Assembly (NCBI RefSeq): GCF_902499115.1
Contig: NZ_CABVPN010000034.1
Coordinates: forward strand, 22,593 to 86,592
DNA from: Burkholderia diffusa
GTDB taxonomy: Bacteria > Pseudomonadota > Gammaproteobacteria > Burkholderiales > Burkholderiaceae
Length of the DNA stretch: 64,000 bases
Direction of reading: 5' to 3'
Notes under the pieces: generated by a model
Databases searched by the model: none
Seen by the model: only the letters and a program-made list of their open reading frames with translations
Told to the model about the DNA's origin: nothing
Made by a program: the position numbers and the translations under genes
Part shown: positions 33,168 to 42,715 of the stretch, one piece after another
Position numbering within the stretch: the first letter of the stretch is position 1
Layout of the letters: each line of letters starts with the position of its first letter

Positions 33168-34325
33168 TCAGGCCTGCGCGGGCAATCCGCGCGTGAAGCC
33201 GATCCGACGCGCGCCGAACTGCCGCTTCAGCGCGTCGACATCGAGCCGGCCGGCCAGCGACGCGTCGGTATCGCCTGCGCCGGCGTCGAGCGTCACGTCG
33301 ATCTCGAGCCCCGTGCTCAGATAGTGCAGGTTGATCGCGGCCGGATGCAGCCCACGTTGCGCGAGCGCGGCCTCGAGCCGCGCCGCGATCTCGGCGCGCG
33401 GCGGCAGCGCGAGCGCCGGCCGGCGCGCCGTGTCGTTCTCCGGATCGACGTGGATCAGCGCGTCGAGCACGCGCGGGTCGCGCAGCACGCGCGCACGTGC
33501 GGTTTCCGCGATGTAATGGCCTTCGGAGACGGAGATCATCGGATCGACAAGGATGTGCGCGTCGACGAGCGCCGCATCGCCCATCTTGCGGGTGCGCAGG
33601 TCGTGCACGTCGCGCACGCCCGGCGTCGCCTCGAGCAGCGCGCGGATCTCGGCCGTATCGGCGGTGTCGAGTGCACGATCCGACAGGTCCTGAAGTGCGT
33701 CATAGCCGAACGTCCAGCCCATGCGCGCGACCATGAAACCGACGATCGCCGCAGCGATCGGGTCGAGCAGCCGCACGCCGGCGAGACTGCCGACGATGCC
33801 GATCGCGACGACGAGCGACGATGCGGCGTCCGAGCGCGCATGCCACGCGTTCGCGACGAGCATCGCCGAACGCACGCGCCGAGCCTCGCGCAGCATGTAG
33901 CGGAACAGCGCCTCTTTCGACACGAGCACGGTCAGCGCGACGATCAACGCGGAAAAATGGACGGCCGGGATGTTTTCGAGATTCACGAGCCGGTCGCCGG
34001 CGCGCCAGAGCATGCCGATGCCGACGGCGATCAGGATCGCGCCGAGAAACAGCGACGCGACGGTTTCATAGCGGCTGTGTCCGTAATTGTGATCGGCATC
34101 CGGCGATGCACCACTATGGCGATTGGCCACCAGTACGACAAAATCCGAGATCAGATCGGAAATCGAATGGATGCCATCGGCAATCAATGCCTGCGAATGC
34201 GCAACCACGCCGACGACGATCTGAAACGTCGCGAGCACCACATTCAGCACAATACTAACGAGGGTGCTCTTGCGCGCGACCGCGTGCTTATCTGCGCTTT
34301 GCGCGTCGTCGGAAAACGTGGACAT
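33168..34325 (-). CDS. Cation diffusion facilitator (CDF) metal exporter
   Basis: A 385-residue CDF transporter with six membrane segments. Metal-site residues are in ALIADGIHSISDLISD (TM2) and ANAWHARSDAASS (TM5). A cytoplasmic ferredoxin-like domain follows (ATPGVRDVHDLRTRKMGDAALVDAHILVDPMISVSEGHYIAE), with an extra C-terminal domain of about 80 residues. The HxxxD/HxxxD pattern suggests Zn, Fe or Mn; the metal is not certain. Convergent with lrp. Confidence 0.87.
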   Translation of the reverse strand: MSTFSDDAQSADKHAVARKSTLVSIVLNVVLATFQIVVGVVAHSQALIADGIHSISDLISDFVVLVANRHSGASPDADHNYGHSRYETVASLFLGAILIAVGIGMLWRAGDRLVNLENIPAVHFSALIVALTVLVSKEALFRYMLREARRVRSAMLVANAWHARSDAASSLVVAIGIVGSLAGVRLLDPIAAAIVGFMVARMGWTFGYDALQDLSDRALDTADTAEIRALLEATPGVRDVHDLRTRKMGDAALVDAHILVDPMISVSEGHYIAETARARVLRDPRVLDALIHVDPENDTARRPALALPPRAEIAARLEAALAQRGLHPAAINLHYLSTGLEIDVTLDAGAGDTDASLAGRLDVDALKRQFGARRIGFTRGLPAQA

Positions 34326-34500
34326 GAAATGCTAGATATCGGTTGTGATACGGAATTCTATCAAACGAAGTCCGCCCGGCATTCCGATAACCCAAAATTT
34401 TCCATTCAAATCAACCGCTTATGCGAACGGGTTGCATTTTCATTCACACCCGCGCCTGACACTTTCATGACAAAACGCATACAATCCGGTGCCGGAATGC

Positions 34501-34536
34501 AAAAAGCCGCGCTCCTCGACGGATGCGCGGCTCTTT
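34501..34536. terminator. Terminator of the H-NS gene
   Basis: AGCCGCGC (34505-34512) pairs with GCGCGGCT (34525-34532). On the minus strand it is followed by TTTTT, serving the H-NS gene ending at 34562. Confidence 0.75.
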
Positions 34537-34549
34537 TCGAGACGTCGAC

Positions 34550-34565
34550 TTAAACGATCGTTTAA
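34550..34565. repeat. 16-bp perfect palindrome over the H-NS stop codon
   Basis: TTAAACGATCGTTTAA is a perfect inverted repeat that includes the stop codon of the H-NS gene, just before its terminator. Confidence 0.7.
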
Positions 34566-34855
34566 ATCGCAAACTGTTCGCGGTTCTTGCCAGCGATCCA
34601 GCGCGGCGGCTTGCCGCGGCCCGACCACGTCGCGCCCGTTTCCGGATCACGGTATTTCGCGGCCACGCCTGCGCGCGGACGGCCGACCTTACCTGCCTTC
34701 GCGCGGCTGAGACCGAGTTCGGCGAGCGAAAAGCCGTAGTCGGCAATTTTCTGCTTCACGTCATTCAGCACTTCAGCGTATTCACGCGACTTCGCTTCTT
34801 CGATTTGCTTCTCCAGCTTCTCCCGCTGGGCCAGCAGGTCCTTGTAAGAAGACAT
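34562..34855 (-). CDS. H-NS family nucleoid protein
   Basis: A 97-residue H-NS-like protein of the short Burkholderiales type (BphH/Bv3F-like). Residues 1-50 are a helical coiled-coil oligomerisation part (DLLAQREKLEKQIEEAKSREYAEVLNDVKQKI); residues 65-97 are the DNA-binding motif (YRDPETGATWSGRGKPPRWI), which binds AT-rich DNA and silences acquired genes. ATG 34855 with AAAGGGA upstream; an in-frame start further up is unlikely. Could well act on the lower-GC T6SS island. Confidence 0.9.
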   Translation of the reverse strand: MSSYKDLLAQREKLEKQIEEAKSREYAEVLNDVKQKIADYGFSLAELGLSRAKAGKVGRPRAGVAAKYRDPETGATWSGRGKPPRWIAGKNREQFAI

Positions 34856-35209
34856 AGTTTCCCTTTCTATCTGACCAATGGGGCCGGTCTGTTGCCAGCT
34901 CACCATTCATGAAATATATGTGCCTCGGATTTTCGAAGGCAGAGATTAGCACAAAAAAGATTTGATAGAAGCGAGATTCATGAAAATCCCGAGACCAATT
35001 GCAATTCACGCACGTCATTTTGACCGGCCGCGGCCTTTTCTCAAGTTTTTACGCACTTGCATAGAGATTAGGACATTATCGATCCGGTAATCGGCCTATC
35101 AGCATACGCAATTACCCTGCATGTGGGAAAATCAAAGCTTTCATCCGGCGACAAGTTCGGAAATATCGTACGGCGCGAGGCGTTATTCAGACATATCCGT
35201 ATCCCTGCA
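34856..35209. other. AT-rich H-NS promoter region
   Basis: 354 bp without a gene, noticeably AT-rich. ATTCATGAAA occurs twice (about 34904-34913 and 34976-34985), which may be a repeat used in control. No clear -35/-10 pair. Confidence 0.4.
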
Positions 35210-35869
35210 TCACGTCACCTCCCGAGCGCAGGCAATCAACCGTTCGCGCAACGCACCGGCGTCGCCCGGCACTGAATCGAAGGGCGTGCGCACGCGGCGG
35301 TTGTCGCAGCGCCAGTCGGCTCCGTGGCGATCGACGCCGAGCAGGTCGAGCCCGTCGCGGCGCGCATCGCTCGAGTCGTACGCCTCCCACAACGCCCGTT
35401 CTTCGTCGAAACCAAGCGGCGGCAGCGCATCGAGGCCGGTGCCGTCCACCCAGCCCATCCGGCCGAATCCGCCGATATAGCGCAGCCGCTCGATGTCGAG
35501 TGCCCAGAACGTGAAATCGCCGAGCGCGAGGTAGCGTGCGGCATCGGGTTCGTAACGCGTGTAGCGCGCGGCCACATGCGGATCGTCGCCGAGCGACATG
35601 AAGCGGCCGAGCAGTGTCGCGCGCTCGGCGTTCAGCACGTCGCCGTCCGGCGCGTCGACGACGAGGAATCCCGCGCGCGGATCGGCGGCAAGGTTGCGCG
35701 TATGCTCGGCAAGGCCGCTCACGAGAATCACGGGTCGATGATTCGCATCGGGTGCGAACGGCACGACCGTCGGATAGGGAAAGCCTTGCGGGTCGCGCGC
35801 GTGGGTCGCGAGCGTGCCGAGCGCGCAACGGTGCAGCAGGTGCAGGGCAAGGGTGGGATCGATGTTCAC
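35210..35869 (-). CDS. HugZ-like split-barrel flavin/haem protein
   Basis: A 219-residue protein of the pyridoxamine 5'-phosphate oxidase-like split barrel: LHRCALGTLATH...GFPYPTVVPFAPDANHRPVILVSGLAEHTRNLAADPRAGFLVVD is the HugZ/HupZ pattern. A C-terminal region (FWALDIERLRYIGGFGRMGWV...) matches the second, DUF2470-like domain of that group. Members bind flavin or degrade haem; function here is uncertain. Start GTG 35869 has AGGAG six bases upstream. Confidence 0.8.
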   Translation of the reverse strand: MNIDPTLALHLLHRCALGTLATHARDPQGFPYPTVVPFAPDANHRPVILVSGLAEHTRNLAADPRAGFLVVDAPDGDVLNAERATLLGRFMSLGDDPHVAARYTRYEPDAARYLALGDFTFWALDIERLRYIGGFGRMGWVDGTGLDALPPLGFDEERALWEAYDSSDARRDGLDLLGVDRHGADWRCDNRRVRTPFDSVPGDAGALRERLIACAREVT

Positions 35870-36145
35870 GGTGACTCCTGCGGTCGGAAAGCCTGAGCGG
35901 CAACGGGGGCGATGACGCGCCGCACTGGAACGCTTCGGGCACGCCGCCTGCGCACCGATGTTACTCGCGGCTGCGTCCCGCCGGGCATCGGCCGGATGGC
36001 GGACGCGGACCGCGCAAGCGGCGTGCGCGCCGAAGCCTGATCGGCCAAACGGCCAGCACGCCGGCAAGACCGTAAGCGGTTCGATAGAATCGGACCAATC
36101 CGACGGGCGCGACGCGCCCGCGCATCGTCCATTCAAGAGCGCCCC

Positions 36146-37360
36146 GTGTCCGAAACTTCCTCCCGATCCTCGTCCGACTTCGCCGCGCCGCCCGACGCGC
36201 ATCGCCTGCTGGCCTTGCCGGTCCGCCAGCGCGCACGCACGGCCACGATGGCACTGTTCTTCATCGCCGGCATGATGTACGCGTCGTGGGGCGTGCACGT
36301 GCCGACCGTGCGCGACAAGTTCGCATTGAGCCCGGGGCTGCTGTCGATCGCGCTGTTCGCGGTCGCGGGCGGCTCGATCGCCGCGATGCTCACGATCGCG
36401 CGCTGGATCGCGCGCGTCGGCTCGCGCACCGCGTGCCTCGCGGGCGGGCTCGTGATGGCCGCGTGCGCGGCGCTGATCCTCGCCGTGCCCGATTACTGGA
36501 TGCTGCTCGTCGTGCTCGCGCTGTTCGGCTTCTCGATGGCGACGCTCGACGTCGCGATGAACGCGGAGGCGAGCGCGGTCGAGATCGCGCTCGGCAAGCC
36601 GATCATGTCGTCGCTGCACGGGATGTTCAGCATCGGCGGGATGTCGGGGGCGGCGGCCGGCGGCGCGCTGCTGTCGGCCGGCATGGCGCCGGCCGTGCAT
36701 CTCGCGCTCGCGGCGGCCGTCAGCGCGGCCGTGCTGCTCGTCGCGAGCCCGGCCGTGCTGCCGCACGTGCCGCATCACGAATACACGCACGGCGGCGGCA
36801 ACCGCTGGCGCTCGCCCGCGCTGTGGATGCTCGGCGGCATCGCGCTGATCGCGCTGATCGCCGAAGGGGCGATGTACGACTGGGCGACGGTCTACATGCG
36901 CGACGTCGTCGCGGCGAGCCCCGCGCTCGCGAGCGCGGCCTATGCAGCATTCTCCGGCGGGATGGCGATCGCGCGCTTCGCGGGCGACGCGGTGCGCGCG
37001 CGTTTCGGCGCGCCGCAGCTCGTGTTCGCGAGCGCGTCGCTCGCGTGCGCCGGGATGATCGGCGCGCTGCTGCTGCCGAACCCGATCGCCGTGCTGACGG
37101 GCTTCACGCTGATGGGCCTCGGCCTCGCGAACATGATGCCCGTGCTGTTCGCCGCCGCCGCGCGCGTCAAAGGCATCCACGCGGCCGAAGGGCTCGCGCA
37201 CGTGGCCGGACTCGCGTATTTCGGGTTGCTGTTCGGTCCGGTCGTGATCGGTGCGGTCGCGCAGGCCGTGAACCTGACCGTCGGCCTGTCGGTCGTCGCG
37301 CTGTGCGCGGCGCTCGTCGCGGCCGTCGCGCCGAAGGTGCTCGCGCACCTGAAGATCTGA
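36146..37360 (+). CDS. MFS transporter (YbjJ-like)
   Basis: A 404-residue major facilitator with 12 predicted helices after a 30-residue cytoplasmic N-terminus. MYASWGVHVPTVRDKFALSPGLLSIALFAVAGG and ATLDVAMNAEASAVE...SLHGMFSIGGMSGAAAGG are typical of the YbjJ/fucose-permease-like branch, often called drug or sugar transporters without proof. Starts at GTG 36146 after GAGCGCCCC; no classical RBS. Confidence 0.82.
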   Translation: MSETSSRSSSDFAAPPDAHRLLALPVRQRARTATMALFFIAGMMYASWGVHVPTVRDKFALSPGLLSIALFAVAGGSIAAMLTIARWIARVGSRTACLAGGLVMAACAALILAVPDYWMLLVVLALFGFSMATLDVAMNAEASAVEIALGKPIMSSLHGMFSIGGMSGAAAGGALLSAGMAPAVHLALAAAVSAAVLLVASPAVLPHVPHHEYTHGGGNRWRSPALWMLGGIALIALIAEGAMYDWATVYMRDVVAASPALASAAYAAFSGGMAIARFAGDAVRARFGAPQLVFASASLACAGMIGALLLPNPIAVLTGFTLMGLGLANMMPVLFAAAARVKGIHAAEGLAHVAGLAYFGLLFGPVVIGAVAQAVNLTVGLSVVALCAALVAAVAPKVLAHLKI

Positions 37361-37397
37361 CCGCGCGGCGAGCCGGCCACCCGCTGCGAGATCGCCA

Positions 37398-37433
37398 AAA
37401 AGAAAGCGCGCCTGCGTTGCCGCAGGCGCGCCT
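37398..37433. terminator. Terminator between MFS gene and livK-like gene
   Basis: GCGCGCCTGCG (37406-37416), loop TTGC, CGCAGGCGCGC (37421-37431). On the minus strand the stem is followed by TTTCTTTTT, so it terminates the livK-like gene and perhaps both. Confidence 0.75.
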
Positions 37434-37461
37434 TCACCCCTTCTGTCGACCGCTTTTCAGC

Positions 37462-38604
37462 TTACATCTTCACTTCGTCGAGCAGCGACTTCTTGCCGTT
37501 CTTGTAGTTGTACAGCGAGATCACGCCGTGCCGCAGGTCGCCCTTCGAGTCGAAGGTCGTCGTGCCGATCACGCCCGAGTAGTTCGTCGCCGGCATCGCC
37601 GCGAGAATCTTCGCCGGGTCCGTCGAGTTCGCGCGCTTCATCGCATCGACGATGATGTACACGGCGTCGTACGTGAACGGTGCGTAGATCTGGATCGGCT
37701 GGCCGAAGCGCTTCTCGTACTTCGCCTTGAACGCCGCGCCGCCCGCCATCTTCTCGAGCGAAGCACCGGCTTCCGAGCACACGACGTTGTCGGTCGCGTC
37801 GCCGGCCAGGTCGGCCAGCTTTTCCGTGCACACGCCGTCGCCCGCGAAGATCTTCGCGCGCAGGCCGAGCTGCTTTGCCTGTTTCGCGAACGGGCCGCCG
37901 GTGGCGTCCATGCCGCCGTACATGATCGCGTCCGGATTCTCGCCCTTGATCTTGGTCAGAATCGCGCGGAAGTCGACCGCCTTGTCGTTGGTCGCGTCGT
38001 GCGACATCACCTTCAGGCCGAGCGCCTTCGCCTTCTTCTCGAACTCGTTCGCGAGACCCTGGCCGTATGCGGTCGAATCGTCGACCACCGCGACGCTCTT
38101 GATGCCCTTCGAGTGCGCGTAGTTCGCGAGTGCCGGGCCCTGCTGCGCATCGGTCGCCACCACGCGATACGTGGTCTTGAAGCCTTGCTGCGTATAAGCC
38201 GGGTTGGTCGCCGACGGCGAGATCTGAACGATGCCCGCATCGCTGTAGATCTTCGAGGCCGGGATCGACGTGCCCGAGTTCAGGTGGCCAACCACCGCAA
38301 CGACCTTGTCGTCGACGAGCTTCTGCGCAACCTGCGTGGCCTGGCGCGGGTCGGCCGCGTCATCCTGCGGGTCGAGTTGCAGCGTGATTTTCTGGCCGCC
38401 GATCGTAAGACCCTTGGCGTTGATCTCCTCGACTGCGAGACGCGCGCCGTTTTCGTTGTCCTTGCCCAGGTGTGCAATGCCGCCCGTCAACGGCGCGACG
38501 TGGCCGATCTTGACGACTTGATCGGCGGCTGCGTTGCCTGCAGCTGCAGCACACAGCATCGCAGCTGCGGTGATCGGCAACAGCTTTTGCATCTTGATAT
38601 TCAT
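37462..38604 (-). CDS. Branched-chain amino acid ABC substrate-binding protein (LivK-like)
   Basis: A 380-residue periplasmic binding protein: signal peptide to about residue 27 (GNAAA/DQVV), then VKIGHVAPLTGGIAHLGKDNENGARLAVEEINAKG..., GHLNSGTSIPASKIYSDAGIVQISPSATNP, and AYGQGLANEFEKKAKALG, the classic LivJ/LivK features. No permease or ATPase genes adjoin it, so it must work with a transporter encoded elsewhere. ATG 38604 with TGGAG upstream. Confidence 0.9.
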   Translation of the reverse strand: MNIKMQKLLPITAAAMLCAAAAGNAAADQVVKIGHVAPLTGGIAHLGKDNENGARLAVEEINAKGLTIGGQKITLQLDPQDDAADPRQATQVAQKLVDDKVVAVVGHLNSGTSIPASKIYSDAGIVQISPSATNPAYTQQGFKTTYRVVATDAQQGPALANYAHSKGIKSVAVVDDSTAYGQGLANEFEKKAKALGLKVMSHDATNDKAVDFRAILTKIKGENPDAIMYGGMDATGGPFAKQAKQLGLRAKIFAGDGVCTEKLADLAGDATDNVVCSEAGASLEKMAGGAAFKAKYEKRFGQPIQIYAPFTYDAVYIIVDAMKRANSTDPAKILAAMPATNYSGVIGTTTFDSKGDLRHGVISLYNYKNGKKSLLDEVKM

Positions 38605-39023
38605 GTAAGTCTCCAGTTTCGGTCCCAAAAAACGCCATCGCCCGGTGCCCCGCTGCCATCCCTGTGTTTGCATTCACTGGACGATTCGCCGGTTGCATCG
38701 TTCATGCACTTGGCCTCAAGCACGTAGGGAAACAGCCGCTTGTAGCGGCCGCCCGCCCGTACTTGCGCGCAAGTGTAGGTGATCAAATTAATTTGTGGGA
38801 CTTTTTTGGGGTAGTGGTAACACTACCGATACGGGCGCTTTGGAACGAATCCTCGAATTCGCTGCAAGTCCCACCAGATAAGGGTTTCCGCTAATTTCGG
38901 ACGACCGGATGAAAGGTTGATTCAAAGCATTCTCGCGTCATTTCGATTCGGTATTTTGTGCGCGGGATCATTGAATGAAAAGCGCGTGACAACACGCGCT
39001 TCTCTCGCTTCGATACGGGCCGG
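38605..39023. promoter_or_regulatory. livK upstream region with two palindromes
   Basis: About 420 bp without a gene between the livK start and the nitronate monooxygenase stop. It contains the perfect palindromes ACTTGCGCGCAAGT (38761-38774) and GTAGTG-GTAA-CACTAC (38811-38826), in an AT-rich patch. Likely operator sites for livK transcription on the minus strand; -35/-10 not resolved. Confidence 0.45.
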
Positions 39024-40103
39024 TCAGGCGGCCGTTGCGCGCCATTCGGCGTCGAGCGCGTCGACGAGTTGCGACGTCGTCAGCGCGGCGGCGCGCCGTC
39101 GCGCGAGCGGTGCGCCCTGCCCGGCCCACAGCGACAGGTAGTCGCCGTCGTTCGCGCGCGCGGCGGCCTGGCGCAGCGGCTGGGTCAGCGCGTTCTGCAC
39201 CGGATACGGCGCGGCGTCGGCCACGCGTTCGCCGAGCCGCATCATCAGCGTATTGCGCAATCCGCGCGCATGGCGGCCCGTGATCGCGCGCGTGACCTGC
39301 GTCGACGTATCGGCGCTCGCGAGCAGCCGCGCTTTCCAGTCCGCCGCGATCGCGCTTTCCGCACAGGTCAGGAACGCGGTGCCGAGCTGCGCGCCCTGCG
39401 CGCCGAGCGCGAGCGCGGCGGCGATCCCGCGGCCGTCCATGATGCCGCCCGCGGCGAGCACGGGCAGGCCGGTCGCATCGACGAGCTGCGGCACCAGCGC
39501 GAGCGTGCCGATCAGCGCATCGTCGGCCGAGCCGATGAAGGTACCGCGATGGCCGCCGGCTTCGGCGCCCTGCGCGGACAGCGCATCGGCCCCGGCCGCC
39601 TGCCACGCGAGCCCTTCGGCGACGTGCGTCGCGGTGCCGATCACGTAGGTACCGGCGGCCTTCAGGCGCGCGACGTCGGCCGCGTCGAGCACGCCGAACG
39701 TGAAGCTCGCGACCGGCACGCGCAGCGCGACGAGCGCGTCGAATTGCGCGCGGAAGTCGGGTGCATAGCGCGCGGGCGCGGTGCCCGGCGGCAGCCCGAG
39801 CGTCGCGTTCAACGGATCGATCGCGGCGAGCGCACGTGCGACGGTCGCCGCGTCGGGCACGGCCTCGGGCAACACGAACAGGTTCACGGCAAACGGACGC
39901 GCGGTCGCCGCGCGAATGGTGGCGACTTCGGTCGCGAGACGATCCGGCTCGAACGCGCCGGCGCCGAGACTGCCGAGCGCGCCGGCACTGGATGCGGCCG
40001 CGACCATCGCGGCCGTGGTCGCGCCGACCATCGGCGCCTGCACGAGCGGCAGGCGCAGGCCGAAGCGCTCGGAAAACGGCGTGGAAAATGCACGGGTGGA
40101 CAT
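39024..40103 (-). CDS. Nitronate monooxygenase family FMN enzyme
   Basis: A 359-residue TIM-barrel flavoenzyme (NMO/2-nitropropane dioxygenase). LPLVQAPMVGATTAAMVAAASSAGALGSLGAG holds the N-terminal FMN site; GAEAGGHRG is the conserved motif with His, VPQLVDATGLPVLAAGGIMDGRGIAAALALGAQGAQLGTAFL the phosphate-binding barrel end. Members oxidise nitronates and detoxify propionate 3-nitronate. ATG 40103. Divergent from the dienelactone hydrolase gene. Confidence 0.88.
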   Translation of the reverse strand: MSTRAFSTPFSERFGLRLPLVQAPMVGATTAAMVAAASSAGALGSLGAGAFEPDRLATEVATIRAATARPFAVNLFVLPEAVPDAATVARALAAIDPLNATLGLPPGTAPARYAPDFRAQFDALVALRVPVASFTFGVLDAADVARLKAAGTYVIGTATHVAEGLAWQAAGADALSAQGAEAGGHRGTFIGSADDALIGTLALVPQLVDATGLPVLAAGGIMDGRGIAAALALGAQGAQLGTAFLTCAESAIAADWKARLLASADTSTQVTRAITGRHARGLRNTLMMRLGERVADAAPYPVQNALTQPLRQAAARANDGDYLSLWAGQGAPLARRRAAALTTSQLVDALDAEWRATAA

Positions 40104-40373
40104 GGCGAATCCTTCGATGACGATGTACGAAAGCGCTTTGTAAAGGCCTACACATCGACTCTATCGAAGCGGCGCATCGCCGAAAAATGAATAATCGAGA
40201 TCGAAACGATCGCTGCGCGAGAAGCGGGTCCGAGACGCGGATTCGACACGCGCACACACCCGCCAGGCGCGCCGCTTGCGCGCTGCAGCGCCACCGGATT
40301 GGTGGCACACTAGGCCGCCCTTTTTTCCATCCGCGGTGCGCACGTCGCGCACCCGTTCGCCAGGAGTTCCAAC

Positions 40374-41066
40374 GTGACTGCCCAATGGATCGACATCCCG
40401 ACCGGTAACGACAGCTTCGGTGGCTACCTCGCGCTGCCCAAGCGCGGCAAGGGCCCCGCCGTCATCATCATCCAGGAGATCTTCGGCGTTAACTCACACA
40501 TCCGCGCGGTCGCCGACCAGTACGCGGCCGACGGCTTCGTCGCGCTCGCGCCGGACGTCTTCTGGCGCACGCAGCCGCGCGTCGAACTGACCTACGAAGG
40601 CGCCGATCGCGACAAGGGCATCGAACTGATGAAGAAGACCGACGTCGGTCTCGCGGTCGCGGATATCGGCGCGGCCGCCGACGCGTTGCGCGCGCGCCCC
40701 GAAGTCGCCGGCAAGGTCGCCGCGATCGGCTACTGCTTCGGCGGCCAGCTCGCGTACCGCGCGGCCGCGGCCGGCAAGGTCGATGCGGCGGTCGCCTATT
40801 ACGGCGGCGGTATCCAGAATGCGCTCGACCTTGCCGGCAAGGTCACGCAGCCGATCCTGTTCCACTACGCGGAGAACGACCACGGAATCCCCCTCGACGC
40901 GGTCGAGCAGGTGAAGGCCGCGTTCGCGGGCCGCCACAACGCATCGTTCCACCTGTATCCGGGCGCCGAACACGGCTTCAACTGCACCGATCGCGCGTCG
41001 TACAACCAGCGCGCGTCGGCGCTCGCGCACGGCCGCACGCTGACGTTCCTCGCCGAGCACGTGTAA
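40374..41066 (+). CDS. Dienelactone hydrolase family protein
   Basis: A 230-residue alpha/beta hydrolase with a Cys nucleophile: AAIGYCFGGQLAYRAA (Cys121), Glu36 in IIIQEIFGVN, Asp in FHYAENDHGIP, His in PGAEHGFNC. Dienelactone hydrolases open dienelactone to maleylacetate in chlorocatechol pathways, but isolated members like this one have wider roles. Starts at GTG 40374 with AGGAG at 40361-40365. Confidence 0.88.
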   Translation: MTAQWIDIPTGNDSFGGYLALPKRGKGPAVIIIQEIFGVNSHIRAVADQYAADGFVALAPDVFWRTQPRVELTYEGADRDKGIELMKKTDVGLAVADIGAAADALRARPEVAGKVAAIGYCFGGQLAYRAAAAGKVDAAVAYYGGGIQNALDLAGKVTQPILFHYAENDHGIPLDAVEQVKAAFAGRHNASFHLYPGAEHGFNCTDRASYNQRASALAHGRTLTFLAEHV

Positions 41067-41147
41067 CGGCAGCCGGCAGCGGGCCCGGCACGTCGGGCCC
41101 GCGTTATCCTCCTTTCATCGCCACGGGTCACAACGGGGGTGACTGCG

Positions 41148-42626
41148 ATGCACTCGGACTATCTCGCGCATGACGCGATCGGGCTTGCCGCACTCGTGCG
41201 CGAGGGCAAGGCGAGCCCGCGCGAACTGCTGGACGCCGCGATCGGCCAGGCCGAAGCGGTGAACGGCGCGATCAACGCGATCGTGCTGCAGGACTACGAC
41301 GATGCGCGCAAGCGGGCGGATTCGGCCATCGCTACCAGCACCGATGCGCCGTTCGCGGGTGTCCCGTATCTCGTCAAGGATCTCGGCGCGGCGGTCGCGG
41401 GGCTGCCGTTGTCGATGGGCAGCCGCCACTATCGCTACTTCGTCCCCGCCGACGACTCACCGGTGATCGCGCGCAGCCGCGCGGCGGGACTCAACGTGTT
41501 CGGCAAGACCAACACGTCGGAAATCGGCCAGATGCCGTACACCGAACCCGAACTGTTCGGCGCGTGCCGCAATCCGTGGAACCTCGATCACACGCCCGGC
41601 GGCTCGAGCGGCGGCGCGGCCGCGGCCGTCGCGGCAGGCATCGTGCCGCTCGCGCATGCGTCCGACGGCGGCGGCTCGATCCGGATTCCGGCGTCGTGCT
41701 GCGGGCTGTTCGGCCTGAAACCGAGCCGCAATCCAGTGCTGGTCGACTTGCCGTCGAACGGCGAGCTGGTCGTCCAGCATGCAGTTTCGCGCAGCGTGCG
41801 CGACAGCGCGCTGCTCCTCGACGTGACGACCGGCCAGACGCTGCCGCCCGGCGCGCCCGGCACCTTTCTGGGCGAGCTCGACACACCGCCCGGGCCGCTG
41901 CGGATCGGCCTCGTCGTCGACCCGATGCTCGCGCCGGCGCTCTCCGACGACACGCGCGCGGCGCTCGACGACGCGGCCGCGCTCGTCGAATCGCTCGGTC
42001 ATCACGTCGAGCCGGCGACGCTGAACATCGACTACGCACGCGCGGCCGAAACCTTTCTCACGCTGTGGGCGACGATCGCCGAGGAGATGGTGCTGGGTGC
42101 GCGCGCGGTGACCGGGCGCACGCCGAAGCGCGCGGAGTTCGAACCGGCGACGTGGGCGATGGCCGTCGTCGGCAGGCGCATCGCCCGCGCGCGCCTGCCG
42201 GACGTGCTCGAATGGCAGCGCCAGCTCACCGTGCAGGTCGCGGGCCTCGTGTCGCGCTACGACGCGATCCTGTGCGCGACGCTCGCGGGGCCGCCGGTCA
42301 AGATCGGCGAGCTGCAGCCGACGCCGCTCGAAGCCGCGCAGATGAAGCTGCTCGGCGCGCTGCCGGTCAAACCGCTGCTGCGGGAAATGCTCGCGAAGGC
42401 TTCGGAGAAGGCGTTCGCATGGGCCGGCTGCACCGAGCTGTTCAACCTGACGGGCCAGCCGGCGATGTCGGTGCCGCTCTACTGGAACGCGCGCGGCCTG
42501 CCGATCGGCGTGCAGTTCGTCGCGCGCCACGCCGACGAGGCGTTGCTGCTGAAACTCGCGCGGCAGCTCGAACAGGCGCGGCCGTGGTTCGACCGGCGTC
42601 CGCCGCTGATGCAGGCGCAGCGCTGA
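41148..42626 (+). CDS. Amidase signature family enzyme
   Basis: A 492-residue amidase. The Ser-cisSer-Lys triad is visible: Lys in VPYLVKDLGAAVAGLP, cis-Ser in TPGGSSGGAAAAVAAGIVPLAHASDGGGSIRIPASCCGLFGLKPSR, where the GGSIR serine is the nucleophile. C-terminus NLTGQPAMSVPLYWNARGLPIGVQFVARHADE is the family signature. ATG 41148 has GGGGG at good spacing; GTG 41139 is also possible. Substrate unknown (aryl or aliphatic amide). Not GatA: there is no gatB/gatC beside it. Confidence 0.87.
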   Translation: MHSDYLAHDAIGLAALVREGKASPRELLDAAIGQAEAVNGAINAIVLQDYDDARKRADSAIATSTDAPFAGVPYLVKDLGAAVAGLPLSMGSRHYRYFVPADDSPVIARSRAAGLNVFGKTNTSEIGQMPYTEPELFGACRNPWNLDHTPGGSSGGAAAAVAAGIVPLAHASDGGGSIRIPASCCGLFGLKPSRNPVLVDLPSNGELVVQHAVSRSVRDSALLLDVTTGQTLPPGAPGTFLGELDTPPGPLRIGLVVDPMLAPALSDDTRAALDDAAALVESLGHHVEPATLNIDYARAAETFLTLWATIAEEMVLGARAVTGRTPKRAEFEPATWAMAVVGRRIARARLPDVLEWQRQLTVQVAGLVSRYDAILCATLAGPPVKIGELQPTPLEAAQMKLLGALPVKPLLREMLAKASEKAFAWAGCTELFNLTGQPAMSVPLYWNARGLPIGVQFVARHADEALLLKLARQLEQARPWFDRRPPLMQAQR

Positions 42627-42656
42627 CGCGCGCGGCCGCTTCCGCAAACATCGAAA

Positions 42657-42690
42657 AAAAAGCCCCGCCGGCAGGACCGGCGGGGCTTTC
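42657..42690. terminator. Bidirectional terminator amidase/metF
   Basis: AGCCCCGCCGG (42661-42671) pairs with CCGGCGGGGCT (42677-42687). TTT follows on plus and TTTTTTT on minus. Serves both convergent genes. Confidence 0.85.
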
Positions 42691-42715
42691 GCACATGCAA
42701 AACGCGAGGCGGCGC

